Assembly: GCA_964593045.1 (NCBI GenBank)
Contig: CAZQJQ010000033.1
Location: 1 to 8,837, forward strand
From: JAOAHC01 sp964593045
GTDB lineage: Bacteria; Bacillota; Clostridia; TANB77; CAG-465
Length of the DNA stretch: 8,837 nt
Direction: 5' to 3'
Below the pieces are notes generated by a model. The model saw nothing but the letters and a program-made list of their open reading frames with translations, searched no databases and had not been told where the DNA came from. Position numbers and translations under genes: made by a program. Positions within the stretch are counted from its first letter, which is position 1. The number at the start of each line of letters is the position of its first letter. Shown piece after piece: positions 1 to 5,290 of this stretch.

Positions 1-223
1 TCTTCTGTTCGGCAACGCACATTATCGAATCCAGCGCATCCTCGATTGATATGTTACCATCCTTTATGTCGTCGAGATAGCCTCGTATCAACGCTTCTCT
101 ATCTTTTTCAACCAAAGGAGTTTCGGACGGACGGATAGAACCGTCAGAAGTTTTCAATTTCGATTCTAACCTTGATTCCCCTCTGATAGAACTGTCCTTT
201 TCCGCTCCTTTTGGTTTTTTCAT
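1..223 (-). CDS. Hypothetical protein, N-terminal part, runs off the window
   Basis: An open frame starts at the ATG complementary to 221-223 and is still open at base 1, giving 74 codons. A good SD (GAGGAG, complement of 231-238) lies upstream. The protein begins MKKPKGAEKDSSIRGESRLE, is lysine/glutamate/serine-rich and likely disordered for about 45 residues. It then becomes a helical segment (GYLDDIKDGNISIEDALDSI) that resembles a short acidic interaction helix. No catalytic motif or membrane segment is visible. It is the last gene seen of the leftward operon and follows the 29-aa membrane peptide by 24 nt. This stretch is clearly more GC-rich than the genes to its right. I do not recognise the family; the frame is well supported by start, SD and continuity. 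Confidence 0.72.
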   Translation of the reverse strand, partial: MKKPKGAEKDSSIRGESRLESKLKTSDGSIRPSETPLVEKDREALIRGYLDDIKDGNISIEDALDSIMCVAEQK

Positions 224-247
224 TGTTTAATCTCCTCTCGGTCGCCT

Positions 248-337
248 CTATCCCATCCCAATACTAATTCCTAAAGCTATTAACGTAGTTAATATTATGA
301 ACAAAACTACCACCACAAATGGATTTTTCTGTTTCAT
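248..337 (-). CDS. 29-aa single-pass membrane peptide
   Basis: A 29-residue frame starts at the ATG complementary to 335-337 and stops with TAG at 248-250. After a short basic N-terminus (MKQKNP) the remainder, FVVVVLFIILTTLIALGISI, is one continuous hydrophobic helix, so this is a tiny single-pass membrane protein, probably N-in. A GAGGAG SD sits 11-12 nt upstream, a little far. The frame overlaps by an ATGA junction an alternative acidic frame (334-450). A membrane helix of this purity is unlikely by chance. It lies between other small genes in the leftward operon downstream of three larger membrane-protein genes, so it may belong to the same membrane module. Function unknown. Confidence 0.6.
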   Translation of the reverse strand: MKQKNPFVVVVLFIILTTLIALGISIGMG

Positions 338-373
338 TCTTCATCAGACTCCTCTTGCTTATCGGCACACCCG

Positions 374-469
374 TCAGGCGAATCTTCTGTACCTCTTTGA
401 TTTGCCTGCGGACATGATTCCGAGCCAGTACTGAATTGCTTTTTTATCATCTCCCTCTACAATCCTCAT
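374..469 (-). CDS. 31-aa basic small protein
   Basis: An ATG complementary to 467-469 follows a GGTGA SD, formed by the last codons of the upstream gene, by 6 nt. It opens a 31-codon frame ending in TGA at 374-376. The product starts MRIVEGDDKKAIQYWLGIMS and ends in a strongly basic tail (GKSKRYRRFA), suggesting a short amphipathic helix that contacts nucleic acid or membrane. It begins 3 nt after the preceding 91-aa gene stops, consistent with translational coupling. A competing frame (ATG at 448-450, stop at 334-336, 38 acidic residues) overlaps it. That frame has a poorly spaced SD, but its stop overlaps the next start as ATGA. I prefer the 31-aa frame for its SD; both could be real. Confidence 0.45.
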   Translation of the reverse strand: MRIVEGDDKKAIQYWLGIMSAGKSKRYRRFA

Positions 470-471
470 GT

Positions 472-747
472 TTATTCACCAACTATTTTAGATATATTCA
501 AAAAATTATTATCATGCAACATAGTAAAATTAGCATTATATGGTGCGCAATATTTCTGATATGACAATTCAATTTGTTCATTAGTCCATATTGTAGCATT
601 CATTCCTAGAAAATACGCTACAAGCAACATTGCAAACGTCATAACAGTTCTAAGGATATTAGCATATCTATCACTTTTAATAAAATTCAGTATACTAACT
701 TTTTTATCCATTTGTGGAACTGATTGATTATTCTCCATATATACCAT
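472..747 (-). CDS. Small single-pass membrane protein, 91 aa
   Basis: The 91-aa frame starts at the ATG complementary to 745-747, with an AGGGTGA SD (754-760) spaced 6 nt. A charged cytoplasmic-looking N-terminus of about 30 residues is followed by one transmembrane helix (about residues 32-51, including TFAMLLVAYFLGM). An external-looking tail of about 40 residues (NATIWTNEQIELSYQKYCAPY) has a single cysteine and a possible N-glycosylation sequon (NAT). The start overlaps the 3' end of the upstream multi-pass membrane gene by 20 nt in another frame, so the two are probably translationally coupled and may work together. An in-frame ATG three codons in gives an alternative start. The family is not recognised; a structural or envelope-associated role is only inferred from context. 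Confidence 0.75.
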   Translation of the reverse strand: MVYMENNQSVPQMDKKVSILNFIKSDRYANILRTVMTFAMLLVAYFLGMNATIWTNEQIELSYQKYCAPYNANFTMLHDNNFLNISKIVGE

Positions 748-1414
748 TATTGCTCACCCTCTTATAACATGAATATTTCAAGCTGTTCAACCATATATAG
801 ATAGCACCAACTATTATCACTACTATCCCACAACCAATTATACCACATACAGTATAACCATATCGAATCAAAAACTCCTCGAGCATAGGCACATATTTAA
901 ATATAAGATTTATTCCACCATTAATGCCTCCAATTATTAGAATGGCTTCACCAAATCCAAGCAGTTTTCTTTTTATCGTAAAAACATATATTGATTCGTT
1001 CTTTTTTGGTTGCTTTTTGTCCAACCAAAATAACATCTCAGTAGGTATAATTATTAATATTCCTATAAAAATCAATGTTGAAATATCTGGAGCAGATACA
1101 AAAGAAACTATAAAATTACCTAAGCCGAACACTGAAACAAACAGTGAACCACATACTAAAAGACCCACTAAACCAATCTTTAAAGCAAATATTAAACCAT
1201 ATTCTACAGAAATTATAAAGATAAATATTATAGTAAATATTATACCAGACACTAAAGCAAACACTAAGTTAGACATAGCCAAAATCCCAAACCCAGAAGC
1301 TAATATTGCACCAAAAATTAAAACAACTTCTAAAACATCCACTAAATATTTCCTTTCTTTTTCATCCCTACTATAGTTGTCAGATATATGCTTAATCAAT
1401 CTGTCTATTATCAT
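728..1414 (-). CDS. Multi-pass membrane protein, about 6 TM, 228 aa
   Basis: The 228-aa frame starts at the ATG complementary to 1412-1414 after a GAGAGAT SD-like sequence. A charged N-terminus (MIIDRLIKHISDNYSRDEKE) precedes three or four tightly packed hydrophobic helices between about residues 27 and 130. A cytoplasmic loop rich in lysine (about 132-150, KKQPKKNESIYVFTIKRK) follows, then two further helices (about 153-171 and 188-209) and a short basic tail. Helices rich in glycine, alanine and isoleucine suggest a small channel or scaffold-like membrane protein, but no transporter signature, ATP-binding motif or catalytic residue is visible. It begins 9 nt after the 89-aa gene stops and overlaps the next gene by 20 nt, so it sits in the middle of a membrane-protein operon. 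Family not recognised. Confidence 0.8.
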   Translation of the reverse strand: MIIDRLIKHISDNYSRDEKERKYLVDVLEVVLIFGAILASGFGILAMSNLVFALVSGIIFTIIFIFIISVEYGLIFALKIGLVGLLVCGSLFVSVFGLGNFIVSFVSAPDISTLIFIGILIIIPTEMLFWLDKKQPKKNESIYVFTIKRKLLGFGEAILIIGGINGGINLIFKYVPMLEEFLIRYGYTVCGIIGCGIVVIIVGAIYIWLNSLKYSCYKRVSNNGIYGE

Positions 1415-1423
1415 GTTAATCTC

Positions 1424-1693
1424 TCATTTTACACCATCTAAAATTATCTCATTATTAATATTACCCATAGATATTCCACACCTAATATATTCAAATTCAC
1501 CATCTGTAACTTTATAGTCAATTAATTCAAATCCACTTTCATTACATATCATAATAGCAAAATTTTCATATGTTTTATCCAAAATAATATCTATAACAAT
1601 ATTACCAACCACAAATGTAATTGTAAAGACTATACTAAAATATATCATACACCAACCTAACTGATTAAGCATATTTTTTGTTTTAGCTTTCAT
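1424..1693 (-). CDS. Single-pass membrane protein, 89 aa, member of a tandem paralog pair
   Basis: The frame starts at the ATG complementary to 1691-1693, overlapping the end of the 74-aa gene by 11 nt. Residues 1-10 are basic and about 12-37 form one hydrophobic helix (GWCMIYFSIVFTITFVVGNI). The remaining 50 residues form a soluble, probably beta-rich domain ending GEFEYIRCGISMGNINNE. The orientation resembles an N-in signal anchor with a small external domain carrying two cysteines (about residues 50 and 72) that could pair. A fragment of a paralog (EFEYIKCG against EFEYIRCG here) lies next to the scaffold gap at 1970-2055, showing that this gene was duplicated together with its neighbour. 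Function unknown. Confidence 0.78.
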   Translation of the reverse strand: MKAKTKNMLNQLGWCMIYFSIVFTITFVVGNIVIDIILDKTYENFAIMICNESGFELIDYKVTDGEFEYIRCGISMGNINNEIILDGVK

Positions 1694-1907
1694 CTAAATC
1701 ATCTTTTTCAATTTCATTATTATTAAATTCATTATCAACATTTTTTTTATCTTTTACAAGTTCAATTTTATTAATATCATCTGCTGTTGCTTCAACCACT
1801 TTAGGCAATAACATCATAGTTTTAGCAAGGTCTACCATCATTTTAAATTGAATATACTTGACTTTAATTTTCATTCTTAGATTATGAATTGATGTTTTTA
1901 TACTCAT
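1683..1907 (-). CDS. Helical charged protein, 74 aa, tandemly duplicated
   Basis: I start the gene at the ATG complementary to 1905-1907 because AAAGGTGATT, a strong SD, lies 7 nt upstream; an ATG 12 codons earlier lies ahead of that SD. The 74-aa product has a basic amphipathic N-terminal half (MSIKTSIHNLRMKIKVKYIQ) continuing into a hydrophobic-methionine helix (MMVDLAKTMMLLPKVV). It ends in a strongly acidic, asparagine-rich tail (NEFNNNEIEKDDLDES). It has no true membrane helix and may be membrane-peripheral or a partner of the adjacent 89-aa membrane protein, whose start it overlaps. The first 54 nt of leader and coding sequence are repeated identically at 2066-2119 beyond the gap, so a second copy exists upstream. 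Family not recognised. Confidence 0.7.
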   Translation of the reverse strand: MSIKTSIHNLRMKIKVKYIQFKMMVDLAKTMMLLPKVVEATADDINKIELVKDKKNVDNEFNNNEIEKDDLDES

Positions 1908-1920
1908 TTTGTAATCACCT

Positions 1921-1968
1921 TTAAAGTGCAATACATACTCCAATACATATTAATAATATTTCAATCAT
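1921..1968 (-). CDS. Possible 15-aa hydrophobic peptide
   Basis: An ATG complementary to 1966-1968 is preceded by GGTGATTAA (SD overlapping the stop of the paralog fragment). It opens a 16-codon frame, MIEILLICIGVCIAL, ending in TAA at 1921-1923 just before the SD of the 74-aa gene. The good SD and wholly hydrophobic product are suggestive, but so short a frame could be chance. It may only serve to couple translation across the gap between the two neighbouring genes. Confidence 0.25.
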   Translation of the reverse strand: MIEILLICIGVCIAL

Positions 1969-1969
1969 T

Positions 1970-2055
1970 TTAATCACCAATTATATTTATCAATTTATCA
2001 ACATTTATTCCTTCAATCAATTCTTGTTCACCGCATTTTATATATTCAAACTCAC
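1970..2055 (-). CDS. C-terminal fragment of a paralog of the 89-aa membrane protein
   Basis: Reading leftward from the gap, a frame of 27 codons ends in TAA at 1970-1972. It begins EFEYIKCGEQELIEGINVDK. The opening EFEYIKCG aligns with EFEYIRCG near the C-terminus of the 89-aa protein encoded at 1424-1693, with the same distance to the end within a few residues. The 5' part, with the expected membrane helix, is lost in the run of Ns. This is therefore a partial gene broken by the assembly, not necessarily a biological truncation. Together with the duplicated start of the 74-aa gene at 2066-2103 it shows a two-gene tandem duplication whose middle is missing. Confidence 0.6.
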
Positions 2056-2065
2056 NNNNNNNNNN
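2056..2065. other. Scaffold gap (10 N)
   Basis: Ten Ns join two contig ends. Ten is likely a nominal rather than measured gap size. The right-hand contig resumes inside a 54-nt exact copy of sequence at 1870-1923, so the break is explained by a tandem repeat that the assembler could not span. At least most of one 74-aa-type gene and the 5' part of one 89-aa-type gene are missing here. Confidence 0.9.
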
Positions 2066-2103
2066 TTCATTCTTAGATTATGAATTGATGTTTTTATACT
2101 CAT
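2066..2103 (-). CDS. N-terminal fragment of a second copy of the 74-aa gene
   Basis: The ATG complementary to 2101-2103, with SD AAAGGTGATT upstream, begins MSIKTSIHNLRM, identical to the start of the 74-aa gene at 1683-1907, before the frame runs into the gap. It is the first gene after the promoter near 2150. Complete identity over 54 nt, including the SD and leader, indicates a recent duplication or an assembly duplicate. The different sequence upstream of the two copies (a promoter here, a paralog fragment there) favours two real copies. Confidence 0.6.
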
Positions 2104-2149
2104 TTTGTAATCACCTTTATATTCTCAATATATACATAGTTCATTAGAG

Positions 2150-2182
2150 TTTATAAATGTTATGGAATGATATAACATATAT
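2150..2182 (-). promoter_or_regulatory. Promoter with shared upstream box, for the duplicated-gene and membrane operon
   Basis: On the minus strand a TTTATAAA TATA box (2150-2157) lies 47 nt before the ATG at 2103, leaving a leader of roughly 20-25 nt that contains the SD. Upstream, ATATATGT (2175-2182) is separated from the TATA box by exactly 17 nt. The 18-nt run ATATATGTTATATCATTC (2165-2182) is identical to that in the plus-strand promoter at 6923-6940. The wider TGTAATATATATGT (2175-2188) also occurs at 4927-4940 at the same distance from another TATA box. A bound regulator is inferred. Confidence 0.65.
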
Positions 2183-2224
2183 ATTACATCATATATATTT
2201 AATACAATAAATATTCAATATATG

Positions 2225-2842
2225 TCAATATTTTCTTTTGAATATAAATTTAATTTTATTAACAACTCCGCCAACAACATTTTTAATAGTTATACCAAAA
2301 TTCTTTACAACTCCAGACACTCGATTACCAACCGATTTACTAGTTTTAGAATCGACATGCTCATTAATTGATGCTATCTTATATTTTATTTCATCAGTTA
2401 TAGTATCAGGAGATACAACTCCTTCTGATAATTTATAATCCATTGAAGGCATATTAGACTCAGATGTTGAAACTGTTATTTCTTTATCAGATTCACCATA
2501 TCCTTTTACTTCAACAGCAGGTGACGCTCTTGAAATTTTTCGTTCTGCAAATTTAACACGTCTATCTGAAGATATACTATCAATATCTGTAGTTTCTTCC
2601 ATAACAGGTTCATTTAATTTTCTATAATCATTATACCATTCCAATCCCTTTTCAATAACTTGTGATAAACCATCAGAACCTATTCTAGAAAAATGAGAAT
2701 GATTTTGCATAGAATCTTTTACATAATTAACTAATTCATCTTCACTAGCAAATTGGTCAGCTTCTATCATAAACTCACTTCTAAATATATTCCATATCCT
2801 GTCTGGTTCATATCCTAGTTTTATCCAGTCACTGTTTCCCAT
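2225..2842 (-). CDS. Hydrophilic protein with amphipathic C-terminus, 205 aa
   Basis: The ATG complementary to 2840-2842 follows a GAGGTTGAT SD and overlaps the 3' end of the primase-like gene by 22 nt. Residues 1-78 look folded and helical (tryptophans at 6, 17 and 69; WIKLGYEPDRIWNIFRSEF). Residues about 80-150 are polar, serine/threonine/acidic and probably disordered. Residues about 170-205 form a valine/glycine/lysine amphipathic stretch (GVVKNFGITIKNVVGGVVNK) ending in the basic tail FKRKY, which could be a membrane-binding or membrane-active tail. No enzyme motif is seen. As the last gene of the upstream operon, between replication and membrane genes, it could be an adaptor between them, but that is speculation. 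Family not recognised. Confidence 0.75.
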   Translation of the reverse strand: MGNSDWIKLGYEPDRIWNIFRSEFMIEADQFASEDELVNYVKDSMQNHSHFSRIGSDGLSQVIEKGLEWYNDYRKLNEPVMEETTDIDSISSDRRVKFAERKISRASPAVEVKGYGESDKEITVSTSESNMPSMDYKLSEGVVSPDTITDEIKYKIASINEHVDSKTSKSVGNRVSGVVKNFGITIKNVVGGVVNKIKFIFKRKY

Positions 2843-3558
2843 TCTAAAATCAACCTCTTACTATCCACCAATTCATTAATACCAAGATTATGAATGACAT
2901 CATTATTAGTTGTACCATATTTTAATATTTTACATGCTTTATCATCATCAAAACAATTTTTAAATAATATTATTTTATTTTTAATTTCAGGATATAATAA
3001 TGTAAATAGTTCAACATGCGCTCTAGATATTTTTCTATTAACTGTTGAGATTGTATTATTATTATCAACACAAAAAAACAAATCTTTAAAAACAGGTTTA
3101 TCTTTCACAAGTTTACCATCTAAATCAAACTTTGGTTGAATACGTAAAACATATCCTTTATCAGAAGTAATAGGTAAATTCTTATAACTATAATCGCATA
3201 ACGAATTATCAAGTATAGTTCTTATTTCGTTCAAATAAAACTTTTCAAAAGAAATAACATGATACCTATCTTCACCAGTTTCCAAAACAAGTATGTGAGA
3301 AATAGGTTTGACCAATCCATTAATTCCATTCATTATAAATTTTACTTGCTTAACAAGATTATCATAACTTATATTATCATAATCCATAAACAATACAAAC
3401 ATTTGGTCTTTGGTAATATTATTAATACCAATAGTATTTAAATTAGGCAATGTAACAAATGATAAATGCAAATGATACCCTTTATCAGTATCGCAATCAA
3501 TATACAATCCAGTCTTTCCAATACTAATATGACCATTCTTCATTTTGTCATGTATCAA
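2821..3558 (-). CDS. Primase-like (AEP-type) replication protein, 245 aa
   Basis: The best start is a TTG at 3556-3558 with a GGTGAT SD just upstream; an in-frame ATG at 3541-3543 is the alternative. The protein carries, in order and at typical spacing, three motifs expected of archaeo-eukaryotic primase/polymerase (AEP) catalytic cores. These are an hhhDhD-type motif LFMDYD (D59, D61), a TGEDRYH segment with H100 resembling the sxH motif, and YVLRIQPK with R139 resembling the hhR motif. Between them, helices and a CDYSYKNLP stretch recall small phage and plasmid replication proteins of this class. The C-terminal 90 residues (with RKISRAHVELF) are helical. The related 179-aa protein in the same operon lacks these residues. 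I infer primer synthesis or replication initiation on this element. The motifs are visible, but the family assignment is not confirmed. Confidence 0.6.
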   Translation of the reverse strand: MIHDKMKNGHISIGKTGLYIDCDTDKGYHLHLSFVTLPNLNTIGINNITKDQMFVLFMDYDNISYDNLVKQVKFIMNGINGLVKPISHILVLETGEDRYHVISFEKFYLNEIRTILDNSLCDYSYKNLPITSDKGYVLRIQPKFDLDGKLVKDKPVFKDLFFCVDNNNTISTVNRKISRAHVELFTLLYPEIKNKIILFKNCFDDDKACKILKYGTTNNDVIHNLGINELVDSKRLILEWETVTG

Positions 3559-3562
3559 AACA

Positions 3563-3769
3563 TCACCATTTTGGTCGCATATTAAGATGTTTCCTCATAT
3601 TATTTTTAAAGTCACATTTTTCACATACATACATTCGCTGTTGAGGATTTAACCAAACAAGCCTAAGCTCAGATATTTCACATTCTTTACCACATATCTG
3701 ACACAATCCTGTTTGTACTTTATTACGAAACTCTTTAGCAAATCCAAACTTTTTTATTTCTGGTGTCAT
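3563..3769 (-). CDS. Zinc-binding small protein, 68 aa
   Basis: The ATG complementary to 3767-3769 is preceded by a GAGGTGA SD at 6 nt. Four cysteines in two CxxC pairs (C23-Q-I-C26 and C49-E-K-C52, about 22 residues apart) form a zinc-ribbon or treble-clef knuckle pattern, with an additional C30. The C-terminus is basic (NNMRKHLNMRPKW). The arrangement is typical of small nucleic-acid-binding or HNH-derived zinc proteins of archaeal viruses and plasmids, but no HNH catalytic histidines are evident. It ends 4 nt before the primase-like gene, so the two are co-translated neighbours and the protein could assist or regulate it. Function is inferred only at the level of zinc binding. Confidence 0.75.
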   Translation of the reverse strand: MTPEIKKFGFAKEFRNKVQTGLCQICGKECEISELRLVWLNPQQRMYVCEKCDFKNNMRKHLNMRPKW

Positions 3770-3770
3770 A

Positions 3771-3893
3771 CTAATTCACCTCTATATCTTTCAATTCAAT
3801 TTTAGCACTCCATAAAGACATTGGTCTATCTTTTCTAGAATGTAAATATTTCCAACCCTTTCCTACCTTTTGTCTTCTGTTATATTTAACCAT
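3771..3893 (-). CDS. 40-aa basic protein
   Basis: This 40-codon frame fills the only space between two neighbouring genes. The ATG is complementary to 3891-3893 and the TAG to 3771-3773. The sequence GTGATTATATG puts a GTGAT SD 3 nt before the start, overlapping the stop of the preceding gene. The product begins MVKYNRRQKVGKGWKYLHSR and is strongly basic with several aromatics in its first 30 residues, which suggests nucleic-acid binding. It then ends in an acidic helix (KIELKDIEVN). Its stop lies 1 nt before the start of the 68-aa zinc protein, and its last codons supply the SD of that gene. Fit to the operon spacing is the main support. Confidence 0.65.
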   Translation of the reverse strand: MVKYNRRQKVGKGWKYLHSRKDRPMSLWSAKIELKDIEVN

Positions 3894-3897
3894 ATAA

Positions 3898-4077
3898 TCA
3901 CATTTTATTTCCATACTCTAAAACACGTTCAATTTTTTTAGCACTACATCCACAATTTTTACATATATCATCATCTAACATATAAAAAGGTTTTTGTTTT
4001 GAAAATATAAATACAGTAACATTTAACTCATGCCCACAAATTGGACAAGGCACTAACTGTTTATTTTCACTGACCAT
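3898..4077 (-). CDS. Zinc-ribbon protein, 59 aa
   Basis: I place the start at the ATG complementary to 4075-4077, preceded by GTGATAAAT; an ATG six codons earlier is an alternative. The protein has a textbook zinc ribbon: CPICG (C11, C14) and CKNCG (C39, C42, with C44 nearby), separated by a 24-residue beta-type segment, followed by a basic helix (SAKKIERVLEYGNK). Such ribbons occur in transcription factors, in the N-termini of viral primases and helicases, and in free-standing DNA-binding proteins of mobile elements. It overlaps the preceding 62-aa gene by 11 nt and is followed by the 40-aa gene after 4 nt. A regulatory or replication-accessory role is inferred. Confidence 0.75.
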   Translation of the reverse strand: MVSENKQLVPCPICGHELNVTVFIFSKQKPFYMLDDDICKNCGCSAKKIERVLEYGNKM

Positions 4078-4255
4078 ATTTATCACTATACTCATTTATA
4101 TTACGCTGAACACAATCATCAACAATTTCTTTCTTCATACGAGTTCGTTGATTCATAGTTTTTTTAAAAGAATTATCCAAATTTGATTTTTTAAGAGCAT
4201 ACCTTATTTTATGTTTTTCAACATATAACATTTTTACAATATCATTATCTATCAT
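4067..4255 (-). CDS. Helical basic protein, 62 aa
   Basis: The ATG complementary to 4253-4255 follows TGTGATTAT, the same SD and spacing as the 40-aa gene. The 62 residues are predicted helical throughout and highly charged: MIDNDIVKMLYVEKHKIRYA, then a lysine/arginine-rich middle (KKSNLDNSFKKTMNQRTRMK) and a mixed tail. No cysteine pair, catalytic motif or membrane helix is visible except a lone C48. It starts 9 nt after the 179-aa gene stops and overlaps the next gene, so it belongs to the same transcript. It may be a small nucleic-acid-binding or coiled-coil partner; family not recognised. Confidence 0.65.
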   Translation of the reverse strand: MIDNDIVKMLYVEKHKIRYALKKSNLDNSFKKTMNQRTRMKKEIVDDCVQRNINEYSDKYGQ

Positions 4256-4264
4256 ATAATCACA

Positions 4265-4804
4265 TTACATTCCATAATTAATTAAAGATGAATCATATTC
4301 AGTGTTTGTAATTAACGAAAAAAATGTATTTATTGTATCAGACATAGAAAACATTTTTTCATCATCCTGTTTAAGAATATTAGACTTGAATATTAATTGA
4401 CCAATAAAATATAAACAATCATTAGCATTTTTTAAATTTGTATTAACAAATAATTCTCCACATTTATTTCTAACAGTATTTTTAACAAAATCATAATCAA
4501 CAAATTTTGAAGAAAATAATATCTTTTTATATAAACACCATTTACAAAATGTAAACGCAACTAGATATTTTTCTGTAACATTACTAAATATATATATATC
4601 ATGTATTTTATATTTTTTAACTAATCCACCAACTAATTCAGAAATATCAGCATAATCAACATTTGAATTTAACTTTAGAATAATAAAATGTTTATTACCA
4701 CCCAATGAGCTTTTTATTTTAAACTCATTAACAACTGTATTTCCATATTCAATGTTAAAATCAACACACAACCCTCTTATATCAATTAATCGTTGTGAGT
4801 TCAT
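4265..4804 (-). CDS. Probable degenerate paralog of the primase-like protein, 179 aa
   Basis: This is the first gene after the non-coding region, starting at the ATG complementary to 4802-4804 with a weak GAGATGA SD. Aligned by eye, its residues 40-112 follow residues 54-126 of the 245-aa primase-like protein. The segments FIILKLNSNVDYADIS and FVLFMDYDNISYDNLV share the same hydrophobic pattern plus N and Y positions, and TEKYLVAF matches DRYHVISF. But both aspartates of the metal-binding motif, the histidine and the arginine are replaced by non-catalytic residues (L, S, L, V). It is therefore likely a non-catalytic relative, perhaps a structural subunit or regulator paired with the active protein. 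The homology is weak and by eye; otherwise it would be simply hypothetical. Confidence 0.6.
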   Translation of the reverse strand: MNSQRLIDIRGLCVDFNIEYGNTVVNEFKIKSSLGGNKHFIILKLNSNVDYADISELVGGLVKKYKIHDIYIFSNVTEKYLVAFTFCKWCLYKKILFSSKFVDYDFVKNTVRNKCGELFVNTNLKNANDCLYFIGQLIFKSNILKQDDEKMFSMSDTINTFFSLITNTEYDSSLINYGM

Positions 4805-4834
4805 ATATTTTTCATCTCATATAACATTCATTTT

Positions 4835-4870
4835 CAGCATTCCCCTGCGGTTCCCCGCAGGGTCATACTG
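4835..4870 (-). promoter_or_regulatory. GC-rich hairpin in the leader of the replication operon
   Basis: CCCTGCGG (4843-4850) and CCGCAGGG (4855-4862) form a perfect 8-bp stem with a 4-nt loop. TCAG/CTGA arms extend it to 4835-4870 with a small internal bulge. It stands out in very AT-rich sequence and falls between the predicted start site (near 4878) and the ATG at 4804, so it would fold near the 5' end of the mRNA. No T-run follows on either strand, arguing against a terminator. Confidence 0.6.
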
Positions 4871-4899
4871 AGGACTTTATAATAATTATTAAAGTTTTT

Positions 4900-4940
4900 T
4901 ATTTAAATACTTTACGGTATACTCAAACATATATATTACA
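4900..4940 (-). promoter_or_regulatory. Promoter of the replication operon with shared upstream box
   Basis: On the minus strand GTAAAG (4910-4915, BRE-like) abuts the TATA box TATTTAAATA (4900-4909), predicting transcription from about 4878 and a leader of about 75 nt. ATATATGT (4927-4934) lies exactly 17 nt upstream of the TATA box, as in the promoters at 2150 and 6948. The longer TGTAATATATATGT (4927-4940) is identical to 2175-2188. Confidence 0.6.
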
Positions 4941-5003
4941 GAATATATATCCATCCAGAAAAAAACTATATACTACAATATATATATTACAATATATGTG
5001 TCC
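4926..5003. repeat. Two AT-rich imperfect direct repeats (iteron-like)
   Basis: Segments 4926-4952 and 4976-5003 share the pattern ATATATATTACA-(GA)-ATATAT-CC with a few changes, start to start 50 nt apart. A third partial copy (ACATATATATTACATCATATAT) lies at 2175-2196. They sit directly upstream of the replication-operon promoter and could be binding sites of a replication initiator or regulator. Confidence 0.45.
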
Positions 5004-5006
5004 ACC

Positions 5007-5052
5007 AAAGTAGTAACACTTTCAACAATTTGTAACTCGAAAGTAGTTACAC
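5007..5052. repeat. Direct repeat AAAGTAGTAACAC / AAAGTAGTTACAC
   Basis: Two 13-mers, 5007-5019 and 5040-5052, differ at one base and start 33 nt apart, about three helical turns. TGTAAC (5031-5036) and GTTACA (5046-5051) form an additional inverted repeat. They are probably protein-binding sites in the candidate origin. Confidence 0.5.
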
Positions 5053-5290
5053 GTTTAAACTTATCGGTGATTTAATATATATTTTAGAGATAGTAAAGTT
5101 CGCATTTATTCGATATATAAGCAAAACGAGAAAAATTTTGAGACAGAAAAAACACGCTAAAAACACCCTTTTCACGAAATTTAATCCATATCGAAATTTC
5201 TTGAAAAAATGTCACTTTTTAATTTTTATACACCAATCAAGCTATTCTACGCCTTCTTTTCACATTTTTTTTGATTTGAGTTAGAATTCA

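Larger units (their letters stand above)
1870..2119. repeat. Direct repeat of 54 nt (1870-1923 and 2066-2119) flanking the gap
   Basis: Bases 1870-1923 and 2066-2119 are identical and cover the SD, start codon and first 13 codons of the 74-aa gene. The identity stops just upstream of the SD, where one copy continues into the promoter region and the other into the paralog fragment. The offset of 196 nt is not meaningful because the gap size is nominal. Confidence 0.9.

Noticed and set aside
924..1376. 150-codon plus-strand frame opposite the multi-pass membrane gene
   Set aside because: Its product is a low-complexity K/T/I/N/P-rich antisense shadow of the membrane helices, with no SD, and it conflicts with the well-packed minus-strand operon.
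2821..2842. Overlap of the 245-aa and 205-aa genes as a programmed frameshift fusion
   Set aside because: The downstream gene has its own ATG and a GAGGTTGAT SD at normal spacing, and no slippery heptamer or pseudoknot is evident; simple translational coupling explains it.
2507..3060. Shared RKISRA residues in the 245-aa and 205-aa proteins as evidence of a common domain
   Set aside because: Only six residues match and the surrounding sequences do not align; probably coincidence.
3463..3475. HLH (H29-L-H31) in the 245-aa protein as an HUH rolling-circle Rep motif
   Set aside because: It lies too near the N-terminus for an upstream motif 1, and no convincing downstream catalytic tyrosine motif of the Rep type is seen; the primase-like motifs fit better.
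4843..4862. Hairpin as an intrinsic terminator
   Set aside because: No T-run follows the stem on either strand, and the position is inside the predicted 5' leader of a downstream operon.
4926..5052. Repeats as a CRISPR array
   Set aside because: Only two copies each, imperfect, AT-rich, with no regular unique spacers and no cas genes nearby.
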